From: Kribbella catacumbae DSM 19601
GTDB taxonomy: Bacteria > Actinomycetota > Actinomycetes > Propionibacteriales > Kribbellaceae
Reading direction: 5' to 3'
Assembly (NCBI RefSeq): GCF_000372465.1
Contig: NZ_AQUZ01000002.1
Span: forward strand, 248,160 to 312,159
DNA length: 64,000 nt
In this document: in pieces, positions 53,719-64,000 of the stretch
Layout of the letters: the number at the start of each line of letters is the position of its first letter
How positions within the stretch are numbered: position 1 is the first letter of the stretch
Made by a program: the position numbers and the translations under genes
The notes under the pieces: generated by a model
The model's input: only the letters and a program-made list of their open reading frames with translations
Databases searched by the model: none
What the model was told of the DNA's origin: nothing

Positions 53719-54225
53719 GTGTCGACGTGGACCATGCCGGAGCGAGTCGAGCCGCCGAACAACCCGATCGACGAGCGGGCCGCGCTCGAGGACCGCCTCG
53801 AGTACCAGCGCACGACATTGCTGATGAAATGTGGCGGGCTGACGCCGGAACAACTGGCGCTGCGGTCGGTGCCGCCGTCGACGCTCTCGTTGCTCGGCCT
53901 TGTTCGGCACATGTCTGGGGTCGAAGCCTGGTTCCATGAGTACGACAGGCAACCGGACCACCTGTATTTCTGGGACTACGTGCCAGGCTCGACGGCACGC
54001 GGCGACGAGGTCGACATCACGCATGCCGCTGACGACCTGGCCAGCTATCAAGCGAGTGTCGCCCGGTCGCGAGAGGCCGTCGCCGGGCGCAGTCTCGACG
54101 AAGTCAGCCCGGGCGAGGACTACACGCTGCGGTGGATCTACCTGCACATGATCGAGGAGTACGCCCGCCACAATGGCCACGCGGATTTCCTCCGCGAACG
54201 CATCGACGGCGCCACGGGCGAATAG
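53719..54225 (+). CDS. DinB/DUF664 family protein
   Basis: 168 residues from GTG 53719. RAALEDRLEYQRTTLLMKCGGLTPEQLALR, LLGLVRHMSGVEAWFH and IEEYARHNGHADFLRERIDG show the three metal-binding histidines of the DUF664 four-helix bundle. Probably a thiol-dependent transferase of unknown substrate. Confidence 0.85.
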   Translation: MSTWTMPERVEPPNNPIDERAALEDRLEYQRTTLLMKCGGLTPEQLALRSVPPSTLSLLGLVRHMSGVEAWFHEYDRQPDHLYFWDYVPGSTARGDEVDITHAADDLASYQASVARSREAVAGRSLDEVSPGEDYTLRWIYLHMIEEYARHNGHADFLRERIDGATGE

Positions 54226-54254
54226 CCTGCCGCCCGGACAGTGCGTTCACCAGA

Positions 54255-54344
54255 TCATCCGTTGCGTGCAAAGCCCAACTCGTTGCCGTCTGGGTCCGCG
54301 ATGGCCGTCGGCGGCACAGAAGGACGGTGCTCTTCGGTACGGGC
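54255..54344 (-). pseudogene. C-terminal remnant of a VOC protein
   Basis: Minus frame gives EEHRPSVPPTAIADPDGNEL then GFARNG and TGA. IADPDGNELG is the usual end of VOC (glyoxalase/bleomycin) domains. No upstream part remains. Confidence 0.45.
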
Positions 54345-54444
54345 GGAGTACGGGCAGCGAGTTGTTCCTGTGAATCCTTAGTGTGCGAGTTCTGCAGCTG
54401 AGTACGGTCGCAACCCGGGCCGTCCAAGGGAGGAATGGAACTAG

Positions 54445-55247
54445 ATGAGGAACATCCTGCGTCGACCTCGCACCCGTGTCGTCGTCGCTACAGCGCTGAC
54501 AGGCGGTCTGGTGCTGGGCGCGGCCGCGGCAGCTCATGCGGACTTCACCAGCCCGAGCCAGCCGACGTCCGCGCCTTCCGTCGCGTCCCCTCTGACCGCG
54601 AAGGGCCCGGCCCCGTGGAAGCGGGCTCGGTCTGCGCTGAGACCCAGAAGCGGGTCACCGCCTCCGGGGCGGTCACCGGCTACCGCGGGCGGGTGTCCGT
54701 TGCGCCCGCCCCCGGCCAGTCGATCACGCCGGACCGCTACGTCTGGAACAGCAATATTACGTACTACTGTTCCGGCGGGTGCGCCCCGAAGACGACGGCC
54801 TGGACGTCCACTTGGTCGCCGGTCCTGACGTCCTACAGCACGTATGTCGCTTGGAGCCCGAGAACCGACGGCTCGTGAGCCGTCGGCGCCGGCTGGAGCG
54901 AGTGGTTCAAGACCGCGAGCCGGTGCGTGAAGTACAGCGCGGGCGAGGTGTGTGTGAACCGGTACGACCGCGGCTACCGCAAGTTCTTCGATGAGCGCGG
55001 ACAGCTCGTGGTCAAGCCCGCCGCGGGCCAGTGGATCGAGCCGCAGTGGGTCCGGGTCGGCCACGTCGAAAAGGGCAAGAGCAGCTCGAAGACCAAGGAC
55101 CTGTGCGACCCGTCCTGCACGAAGCGCAGTACGAACTGGTCGAGCTCGGTCGTCTCCTACGTCACCGGCTACGACGAGGGCTTCGCCTCCGCCAGTTGGG
55201 CCCTCCCGTCCGGAGCGGTCAAGAGCATGAGGGTCTCGTTCTCCTGA
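54445..55247 (+). pseudogene. Secreted protein gene broken by a frameshift and an in-frame TGA
   Basis: ATG 54445 encodes a signal peptide (RVVVATALTGGLVLGAAAAA then HADF). Near 54600 the likely reading passes to the next frame (VCAETQKRVTASGAVTGYRG to WSPVLTSYSTYVAWSP). A TGA at 54876-54878 interrupts this, after which the same frame continues (AVGAGWSEWFKTASRCVKYS to SGAVKSMRVSFS). Two lesions in one gene suggest decay; sequencing error is possible for the first. The mature product has paired cysteines; family unknown. Confidence 0.6.
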
Positions 55248-55355
55248 CAGACCTGACCCGCCCCCGTCGCCCACCGAATCGCGCTCATCGGTGCGGCGAC
55301 GGGGATGTGGGTTCCGCGGCCGCCTGACGACCTTGGCCCGGTCTAGGGTCTCGGC

Positions 55356-55549
55356 GTGCCGAAGCTTGGGGATGCGACGACGCGACTTGTCGTTCTGCGA
55401 GGCAACTCTGGATCTGGCAAGACCAGCACGGCGTACCAGGCGAGCAGGTGATTGATTCGTCCAGCAGCCTGGATGAGACCGTAGAGCGCGTCATCGGTGA
55501 TCTCGCTTGGACGACCGGCGGAGCCATCGCGCACGCACTCGAAGATTGA
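55356..55549 (+). pseudogene. P-loop kinase with internal deletion
   Basis: GTG 55356 opens with RLVVLRGNSGSGKTSTAYQA, a Walker A of AAA_33-type small-molecule kinases, and stops at 55449. In the next frame GEQVIDSSSSLDETVERVIG continues to TGA 55549, like the end of such kinases. About 100 middle codons are missing, so this is a deletion remnant. Confidence 0.55.
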
Positions 55550-55650
55550 GACCGGGGCATATCCAACCCGCCCGCCTCAGGCGATTGACCTCTGCGCGTT
55601 GGCTGAACGGCAGGCGGGAAGACACGGATGCGGGCTGGGCTGACAGTGTT

Positions 55651-55857
55651 CTAACGGGTACGTCGCTCCGTCAGCACGGCTGCTCCCCACCCAGCCGCTG
55701 CCCCGAGCATCGCAGCGATGGGGGCCAGGACGATTGCTGGGTCTGTCCATTCTGAGCCGCCCGCCAGCCGGGCCCACACCGCATTCGCGAGAATCAGAAC
55801 GACCGCGCCGATCACTGCCCACCAGTTGCGACGACGATTCTGTGCGGGCGAGACCAT
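55651..55857 (-). CDS. Small two-helix membrane protein
   Basis: 68 residues with two membrane segments (WWAVIGAVVLILANAVWARL and AIVLAPIAAMLGAAAGWGAAVL) and an Arg tail. ATG start without a clear ribosome site. No family recognised. Confidence 0.5.
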   Translation of the reverse strand: MVSPAQNRRRNWWAVIGAVVLILANAVWARLAGGSEWTDPAIVLAPIAAMLGAAAGWGAAVLTERRTR

Positions 55858-55940
55858 GTCGAAACCCTACGCCGGTGCGCCTGCCGGTTCATGATTTGTT
55901 GGTGGCGCACTTCAGCACGAGTACGGCTAGCGCGTACGAG

Positions 55941-56848
55941 ATGACGCGGGTGATTGAGGTTCCGGAGCCGTTCGTACGGGAGATCAGTGAGCGGGAGAAT
56001 GAGCCGGGGCGGGTCTGGCTTGATGCGCTGCCGGGGCTGGTCGATAAAGCGCTGGCGAATTGGGCGCTGACGCCGTCGGGTCCGACGATGCATGGCGCGG
56101 TTGGCGTCGTAGTACCGGTACTCCGGGCCGATGGGACCGCTGCTGTCCTGAAGATCTCATTCCCCCATCCGGGCAATGTCGCCGAGCCGAAGGCGCTTGC
56201 CGCGTGGGCGGGTTGTGGTGCGGTGCGGTTGCTGGAGCATGATGCCCAGGCATTCGCGATGGTGTTGGAGAAAGCGGCCAGTACTCCTTGCGTGAGCTGC
56301 CCGATGCCGTCGAGCGAGTGGTGGTCGCGGGTCGGCTGAATCGCCGGCTGGCGGTGCCGGCGCCGGTGGGAGTTCCGTCGCTGAAGGATGTTGCTGCCAG
56401 CTGGGCAGTGGAGATCGACTCAAGGCATCGGAGGTTGCAAGCACCGCTGGCGGATCGCCTCGTCGGACGCGCGGTGGAGACCTGTCGTGAGCTGGCGGCG
56501 TACCAACCGAATTTGTTGGTGCATGGCGACATGCATTTCAGCAACGTCCTCAGGGGCAGTCGCGAGCCTTGGATGGTGATCGATCCGAAGGGCTGGGCAG
56601 GCGATCCCGCCTATGACGCCGTCAACCTGCTACGCGACCGGTGGCACACCTTGGCCAGGCCGGCGGATCTGGCGGAGACGTTGTCGTACCAGCTGGCTGC
56701 CTTCGCCGAGGCGGCTGAATTAGATCGGGAGCAAGTCGTCCGCTGGGTGCAGGCGTGCGCGGTCAAGGATGCGCTCTGGAGTATCGAATTCGGCGAGTCA
56801 CCCGAACGAGCCGCAGTGAACGAGACTGTCGCGGGGATCGCTTGCTAA
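55941..56848 (+). pseudogene. Frameshifted streptomycin/aminoglycoside 6-kinase-like gene
   Basis: The 5' frame (MTRVIEVPEPFVREISEREN to LLEHDAQAFAMVLEKA) and the 3' frame from about 56280 (GQYSLRELPDAVERVV onwards) together make one APH(6)-type phosphotransferase. The catalytic VHGDMHFSNVLRG and IDPKGWAGDPAYDAVNLLRD are in the second frame. A single indel near 56280 separates them. It is either an inactive gene or a sequencing error; the rest is intact. Confidence 0.7.
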
Positions 56849-56859
56849 CAAGGCTATTG

Positions 56860-57660
56860 TCAGCGGATGCGGCCGCCTTCGGTCACCAGCCACTCGCCGG
56901 TTTCCCAGTCGGACGGGCCGTCCTCGATGCGGTAGCACAGGTCGAATCGGATGCCCAGGCCTGGCCAGGGGTGGCGGATCGCGACGACGCGGAAGATCTC
57001 CTCGAGGTCGGGAAAGGTGATCCCATCGGGCTCGGGGAACAGCAGTTCCAGCTCTGCCCGCGTGAGGTCGGTCCAGAGCGCGAACTGCCACTCCGTCTGC
57101 GTCAGCCATTGGTCGTAGACCAGCTCGAAACGGGGCTCACGGCCGACGGCAAAGTCGCGGATGTCGTCGCGAAGCTCATCAGCTGACGATGGAAGGACGA
57201 ACGGCCACTGCTCGCCACTGGGGTAGCGATACATCGTGGCCGCCGAGGCGAGCGCACCAACGAGTTCGCGCCATTGCTCGGGCGAAGTAGCGCCGCCGGG
57301 CAGGTTCACGCCGGTGTGATCGACCCGCTGAACATGCCCACTCAGGCGATGGGTCAGGTCCGCCATCTCGATCGACGGCGTTGGTCGGTCGGCTGTGTCG
57401 TCGCTCCAGACGGAGATAGTCCGGCCTGTGTCGAAGGCGACCTCAGGCGCAGGTACGTCGGCCAGCTCGAACCTCGTCACCGGACGGGCGCCGAAGGGCC
57501 GCGGCGGCGTGAGGGTCAGGCGGTCAACCGCGCGCCCGGGCTCCGAGACGGCGAACTCGGCGTACGCGACCTGGGCAAGCAACGTGCGCAGCTCACCGAG
57601 GAAGCGGGATGACTCCGGCGACGCAGGCAGGCGGAAGGTGATCTCCGAGAGGCGGACCAT
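56860..57660 (-). CDS. Hypothetical protein
   Basis: 266 residues, soluble, acidic, Trp-rich (WEWQFALWTDLT-like middle, FRVVAIRHPWPGLGIRFDLC). No known domain or motif. Start ATG 57660 is the only good one. Converges on the kinase-like pseudogene with an 11-bp gap. Confidence 0.6.
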   Translation of the reverse strand: MVRLSEITFRLPASPESSRFLGELRTLLAQVAYAEFAVSEPGRAVDRLTLTPPRPFGARPVTRFELADVPAPEVAFDTGRTISVWSDDTADRPTPSIEMADLTHRLSGHVQRVDHTGVNLPGGATSPEQWRELVGALASAATMYRYPSGEQWPFVLPSSADELRDDIRDFAVGREPRFELVYDQWLTQTEWQFALWTDLTRAELELLFPEPDGITFPDLEEIFRVVAIRHPWPGLGIRFDLCYRIEDGPSDWETGEWLVTEGGRIR

Positions 57661-57778
57661 GGGCCCGACCGTAGCTGATTTTGATAGTCATTTTACAGGG
57701 CGACTGCCCACTGGAAGGGTCCGCTCAAGTGGCGAAAATGTCGGCGACGATGGGAGAGCTCGCTTGTATGGTGGAGCG

Positions 57779-58213
57779 ATGTCGCCGGTCAAGCAGTTTC
57801 AGGTTACCTTCGACTGTGCCGAACCTGAGCGGGTCGCTCGGTTCTGGTGTGAGGTGCTGGGGTACGTCGTACCGCCGCCGCCGGAGGGGTTTGCCAGTTG
57901 GGATGAGTACGATCGCTCGCTGCCGGCTGAGAGTCAGGGGTCGGCGTTCGCATGCGTTGATCCTTCGGGGGTAGGCCCGCGGCTGTTCTTCCAGCGCGTT
58001 CCCGAAGGCAAGGTCGTCAAGAACCGGGTACATCTTGACGTGCGGGTCGGCACCGGGCTGGTGGGTGAGGAGCGCCTGGCCGTGCTCGAGGCCGAATGCG
58101 CACGGCTGGTCGCGCTCGGCGCAGTACGCGGCCAGCTGCTGCTTGCCGACGAGGAAAACGAGTCCTGCCAAAACATGCAGGACGTCGAGGGCAACGAGTT
58201 CTGCCTCGACTGA
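57779..58213 (+). CDS. VOC-family protein
   Basis: 144 residues; VKQFQVTFDCAEPERVARFW opening and NMQDVEGNEFCLD end; VVKNRVHLDV is the strand motif of the actinobacterial group. ATG 57779 with GGAG close by. Function unknown. Confidence 0.87.
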   Translation: MSPVKQFQVTFDCAEPERVARFWCEVLGYVVPPPPEGFASWDEYDRSLPAESQGSAFACVDPSGVGPRLFFQRVPEGKVVKNRVHLDVRVGTGLVGEERLAVLEAECARLVALGAVRGQLLLADEENESCQNMQDVEGNEFCLD

Positions 58214-58262
58214 CCGACCACGAACGCGGCAGTTTCGCACCAAGTACCCGATGACCGTCGTA

Positions 58263-59027
58263 CTAGTTGACGGCGGGTCCGTAGCGCGCGGCGTACGCGG
58301 TCGGGGGTTCGCTGAACATGCGGGTGAAGTCGCGGGTCAGGTGGGGCTGGTCGGCGTAGCCGAGTGTGTCGGCTAGGGCCGCCCAGTCGATCGGCTTGGT
58401 GTCCTTCATCCGGTCGGCGGCCTCTTGCAGGCGGTGGCGGCGAATCACCCATTTCGGAGCCACACCGACGTGCTCGGCGAACAGCCGCTCCAGTTGGCGG
58501 ACGCTGAGGTCGAACTGCCTGGCCAGGAGGTCTACTCGCTGGATGCCAGGCTCGGTGGCGATGGTGTCGATGATTGCGGCGGCGAGATCTGCTGATGGAT
58601 CCGGTGCAGGCAGGAGCCGGCGGAGCATGGCCTCGATCAGCGGAATCTCCGGTTGATCCGGTACGTCGGCGAAGACTTGTGCGGCGGGCACGGATCGGTC
58701 CGTGATCGAACGCACCGCAGCGCCGAGGAAGCGCCGGAAACAGCCGGGCCGAAAGGTCACACCGAAGGCACAGTCGTTGCCGCTCAACTCCTTGAAGGTG
58801 TGTCCACGGGACACCCCGTGAACTTCCGGTACGGCGCCGCACCGGTACGACAGGTTCACTTGCGGCAGCGGGACGATCAGCTGGCGATAGGGCGTTGCGT
58901 ACCGCCAGCTCGCGTGCCAGTACGTCACCACGAACTGCGCGAGATCCGGTGACGGCCGGAAGAACTGATGGCGCTGATGCCGCGGCCAGTCGAGCTCGCG
59001 GGTGTCGCGTTTGTTCAAGACAACCAT
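58263..59027 (-). CDS. AraC-family transcriptional regulator
   Basis: About 254 residues from ATG 59027 (ATG 59054 possible). N-terminal cupin-like sensor part, C-terminal double HTH (IQRVDLLARQFDLSVRQLERLFAEHVG and LADTLGYADQPHLTRDFTRMF). It faces the TIGR03086 gene with only 25 bp between starts, so it may control that gene and its own. Confidence 0.87.
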   Translation of the reverse strand: MVVLNKRDTRELDWPRHQRHQFFRPSPDLAQFVVTYWHASWRYATPYRQLIVPLPQVNLSYRCGAVPEVHGVSRGHTFKELSGNDCAFGVTFRPGCFRRFLGAAVRSITDRSVPAAQVFADVPDQPEIPLIEAMLRRLLPAPDPSADLAAAIIDTIATEPGIQRVDLLARQFDLSVRQLERLFAEHVGVAPKWVIRRHRLQEAADRMKDTKPIDWAALADTLGYADQPHLTRDFTRMFSEPPTAYAARYGPAVN

Positions 59028-59052
59028 TTCCAGCAGACCTAACCTGTCCAGC

Positions 59053-59634
59053 ATGGATGGACAACAGCTGATGACTCGAGCCGCCGCAACGACCGCCAAG
59101 GTGGTCGGCGCGATCGAGCCCAGCCAGCTCACTGCGCCTACGCCTTGCGCTGAGTACGACGTACGGAGCTTGGTCAATCATCTCCTCTTCTGGGGCCCGT
59201 CGCTGGAGGCGGCCGCTCGCAAAGAGGCGCGAATGCCACCGGCCGCTGCCGAGAGCGAGATCGATCTCACGAGCGGAGATTGGACGTCCGACCTTGCCGG
59301 CCAACTGCGCCGGACGGCTGACGCCTGGAGCGATCCGGCAGCGTGGGACGGTGTGACGCCCCTTGGCGGCCAGGATTCGCCCGCGCCTTTGATCGGTGGC
59401 ATGGTGCTCGTCGAGTTCGTGGTTCACGGCTGGGACCTCGCCCGCGCGACGGGCCAGCAGACCGGCTACGACGACGATGTCCTTGCCTACGTCCACAACG
59501 AGACCCTCGGCCACGCACCCTTCGGCCGCGAAATGGGTCTCTACGGTCCGGAGGTCCCCGTTTCGCCTGACGCCCCGCTGCTGGACCGGACGCTCGGCCT
59601 GACAGGCAGAGACCCGAACTGGACGCGAACGTAA
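59053..59634 (+). CDS. TIGR03086-family (DinB-fold) protein
   Basis: 193 residues. AEYDVRSLVNHLLFW and VEFVVHGWDLARATGQ hold the metal-binding histidines typical of TIGR03086/mycothiol-dependent isomerase-like proteins. ATG 59053 lacks a ribosome site, suggesting a leaderless message. Divergent from the AraC gene. Confidence 0.85.
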   Translation: MDGQQLMTRAAATTAKVVGAIEPSQLTAPTPCAEYDVRSLVNHLLFWGPSLEAAARKEARMPPAAAESEIDLTSGDWTSDLAGQLRRTADAWSDPAAWDGVTPLGGQDSPAPLIGGMVLVEFVVHGWDLARATGQQTGYDDDVLAYVHNETLGHAPFGREMGLYGPEVPVSPDAPLLDRTLGLTGRDPNWTRT

Positions 59635-59734
59635 AACCGGGGTGAGTGATGATGTGCAGGTGGGACGCAAACGGAAGCCTGACCGCCGTGCGACCTTCGC
59701 CGGCGTGGTCGACGAAGCAGTCGCTGCGGACCCC

Positions 59735-59943
59735 TGATCAACGACCCACAGGTACGAGTCCTGCATGCCTACCAGGGGGAGATCCGCGACGTGGCGCCGA
59801 AAGATCGGGAAGGATTCGGGGCCATGATCCGTCCCTACCTGGATGGCAAGAAAACCATGGCGAACGACCACACCGACTTTCGCGCTGGCGAGTTCAAGGA
59901 CGATCAGCGCGGGTCACTGCTCGTGGTCGAGGAGACGTGCTAG
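59735..59943 (+). pseudogene. C-terminal fragment of an unidentified protein
   Basis: The frame reads VRVLHAYQGEIRDVAPKDRE, GFGAMIRPYLDGKKTMANDH and TDFRAGEFKDDQRGSLLVVE before TAG 59943. No start with a ribosome site is found. Composition looks protein-like, family not recognised. Confidence 0.35.
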
Positions 59944-59993
59944 AAGCTGCACGCTGGTACGACGGCGGCCAGGCGCGGTCCATCAAGGTCTGT

Positions 59994-60563
59994 TCAAGTG
60001 GAGGTTGTCCGGAGGTCGCGGAAGTGATCCGCGGCCTGCTGGACTTTGGTTCTGGTGTCGTCCCAGGAGGCTTCGTCGGCGCTGGTCTGGCCGTCGGTCA
60101 GTTCGCGGATGATGTCGGCGTGGCCGGCGTGCTGGGAGGTCTCGGCGAGCATTCTGACGAGCAGGACGCCTAGCGTCGTCTTCTGGTGGCCGTCGGGCCA
60201 ATGCGACACCTGAGCTGGGCTGTCCAGCTCGAGGTCGGCAACGGTGAGGTCGGCGTGAGCGCAGGCTTGGCGGTAGACGCCCACAATGTAGTCACTCGAT
60301 TCGTCAGGCGTGGCCCACATGTCGATCTCGTCGTACGGGTCGTCCCGGAACCATGACGGTCGCTCGACGGGTGGGCGGGCGAGTGAGTCACCGAGGTAGC
60401 CGTACTCCAGGCCGGCCAGGTGCTTGACCAGGCCGAGCAGGTTCGTGCCAGTCGGCGTCGCAGGGCGGCGCCGGTCGTACTCCGACAATCCATCCAGCTT
60501 GGCGAGCATCACGGCCCGGCTGGCCTGCAGCGCCTTCAACAGTTCGTCTTTGAGATCGACCAT
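59994..60563 (-). CDS. DinB/DUF664 family protein
   Basis: 189 residues from ATG 60563. TGTNLLGLVKHLAGLEYGYLGDS and LAETSQHAGHADIIRELTDGQ carry the conserved His residues. Second member in the window (other at 53719). Function unknown. Confidence 0.87.
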   Translation of the reverse strand: MVDLKDELLKALQASRAVMLAKLDGLSEYDRRRPATPTGTNLLGLVKHLAGLEYGYLGDSLARPPVERPSWFRDDPYDEIDMWATPDESSDYIVGVYRQACAHADLTVADLELDSPAQVSHWPDGHQKTTLGVLLVRMLAETSQHAGHADIIRELTDGQTSADEASWDDTRTKVQQAADHFRDLRTTST

Positions 60564-60630
60564 CACCGGACCCTACCGAACGCCAGACGGTAGGAACCTG
60601 TTTGGCAGACTGCCGGAGGAGGTGATGGGG

Positions 60631-61119
60631 ATGGCTGCTGTCGTGCTCGAGTTGACGGTCAGGGATCTGGTGTACGCCGATCTGGCCGCGTGTGGGTTTG
60701 CTGGTAGCGAGCTGCATCTGACGCAGGTTGCCAAGGAACTCGATCGCGCGCGGGCAGGGGAGGTCGACTACCTCGCCGTCTGCACGAAGGCCGATCTGCC
60801 GGTGGCCATCGGCGGGGTCGACTACCGGCCGCATCCCGGGGCGGGATCGTTGTGGCAGTTGGCAGTGCATCCGGCGTTGCAGTCTTATGGGATTGGGACG
60901 GTGCTGATCAAAGCAGCTGAGCAGCGGATCCTGGCGCGAGGGCTTCGGCGGGCCGAGATCGGGGTCGAGCTGAGCAACCCGCGAGCCCGGGCCCTGTACG
61001 AGCGGCTGGGCTATGTCGCGTACGACGAGCGACTCGAGTCTTGGGACCAGCAAGGCCCCGACGGTTCGATCACGCGGTACGAGACGACCTGCGCTCAGAT
61101 GCGCAAAGAGCTGACGTAG
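60631..61119 (+). CDS. GNAT-family N-acetyltransferase
   Basis: 162 residues from ATG 60631, eight bases after AGGAGG; ATG 60625 is too close. WQLAVHPALQSYGIGTVLIKAAEQ is the acetyl-CoA site and NPRARALYERLGYVAYD the C-terminal wedge. Substrate unknown. Confidence 0.87.
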   Translation: MAAVVLELTVRDLVYADLAACGFAGSELHLTQVAKELDRARAGEVDYLAVCTKADLPVAIGGVDYRPHPGAGSLWQLAVHPALQSYGIGTVLIKAAEQRILARGLRRAEIGVELSNPRARALYERLGYVAYDERLESWDQQGPDGSITRYETTCAQMRKELT

Positions 61120-61164
61120 GGCCGCTTGAGGCAGCCCCGGCCAGCTCCGTACGTGTGAAGCGGG

Positions 61165-63546
<2,382 letters not shown>

Positions 63547-63612
63547 CTTGTCTCCGTCTCGTCGGGCGGCGCCGTCGCGGACGGCGTCGCCTGGCAGGGA
63601 ATGCGGGGGTGG

Positions 63613-64000
63613 TCAGCCGGCCTGTTGCAGCCGGACCATGTTGCCCGCGGGGTCGCGGAAGGCGCAGTCACGGACGCCGTACGGCTGGTCGATCGGCTCC
63701 TGGACGATCTCGACGTCGGTGGCCTGCAGTTTCGCGAAGGCGGCGTCGACGTCGGGGGTGGCCAGCAGGATGCTGGCGAAAGTGCCCTTGGCCATCATTT
63801 CGGTGATGACCTTGCGCTCGTCCGCGGTGATGCCGGGGTCAACGGCCGGCGGGTGCAGGACGATGCTGGTACCGGGCTGCTCAGGCGGGCCGACGGTGAG
63901 CCACCGCATCCCGTTGTAGCCGACGTCCTTGCGGAGCTCGAAGCCGAGCGCGTCGCGGTAGAAGGCGAGCGCGGCGTCAGGGTCGTTTTGCGGCAGGAAG
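63613..64000 (-). CDS. VOC-family protein (5' end outside window)
   Basis: At least 128 residues in one frame: NDPDAALAFYRDALGFELRK at the window edge, through MRWLTVGPPEQP to YGVRDCAFRDPAGNMVRLQQ. A glyoxalase/bleomycin-resistance-like domain beside a UvrA-like ATPase suggests a small drug-tolerance operon. Confidence 0.85.
   Translation of the reverse strand, partial: FLPQNDPDAALAFYRDALGFELRKDVGYNGMRWLTVGPPEQPGTSIVLHPPAVDPGITADERKVITEMMAKGTFASILLATPDVDAAFAKLQATDVEIVQEPIDQPYGVRDCAFRDPAGNMVRLQQAG

Overview
The window comes from a high-GC actinobacterium. Gene content (LuxR-type STAND regulator, many VOC, DinB and TIGR03086 proteins, a SapB/AmfS-like peptide, CsoR-type operators) and GTG starts fit a soil actinomycete. 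Kribbella or a related Propionibacteriales genus is my best guess, but nothing in the window proves it.

The window has two halves. Positions 1 to about 33,003 look like the right arm of a genomic island specialised in metal resistance and cell-envelope repair. It ends at a 41-bp copy of the 3' half of a tRNA, probably tRNA-Thr, next to two tandem 12-mers that could be integrase arm sites. The island holds: a gene cut by the left edge behind two CsoR-type operators; a BlaI/M56 repressor-sensor pair; a TlpA redoxin and an M23 peptidase; a CadD cadmium exporter; an orphan class III lanthipeptide precursor; merR-merB; two DUF305 lipoproteins; a multicopper oxidase; a cysteine-synthase-like enzyme coupled to an MFS exporter; NlpC/P60; copA and copZ; a DHA2 exporter behind CsoR sites; femX-murJ; and a DprA-like plus phosphoribosyltransferase pair behind a LexA-like box.

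Four near-identical dyads (CTACTAT-N5-ATAGTAG) sit at 2737, 12434, 16893 and 30277, in front of the copper and cell-wall operons. They suggest one regulon, perhaps controlled by the local BlaI-type repressor. Four small membrane proteins with Met/His-rich outer loops (DUF6153-like) recur in these operons.

Positions 33,004 to 64,000 look like more ordinary chromosome. They carry a secreted subtilase, a secreted glycosidase-like protein, and a compact type II fatty-acid/polyketide cluster (37,925-50,278). The cluster has thioesterase and BBE-type flavoenzyme genes divergent from AcpS, FabD, FabG, ACP, FabZ, a GcvT-like protein, a fused KS-KS protein, a second AcpS-like protein, an SDR and a large LuxR regulator. 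From 50.3 kb there is a mosaic of single genes (VOC, DinB, methyltransferase, AraC, GNAT, UvrA-like) mixed with several decayed genes: a streptomycin-kinase-like gene, a P-loop kinase, a secreted protein and a VOC remnant.
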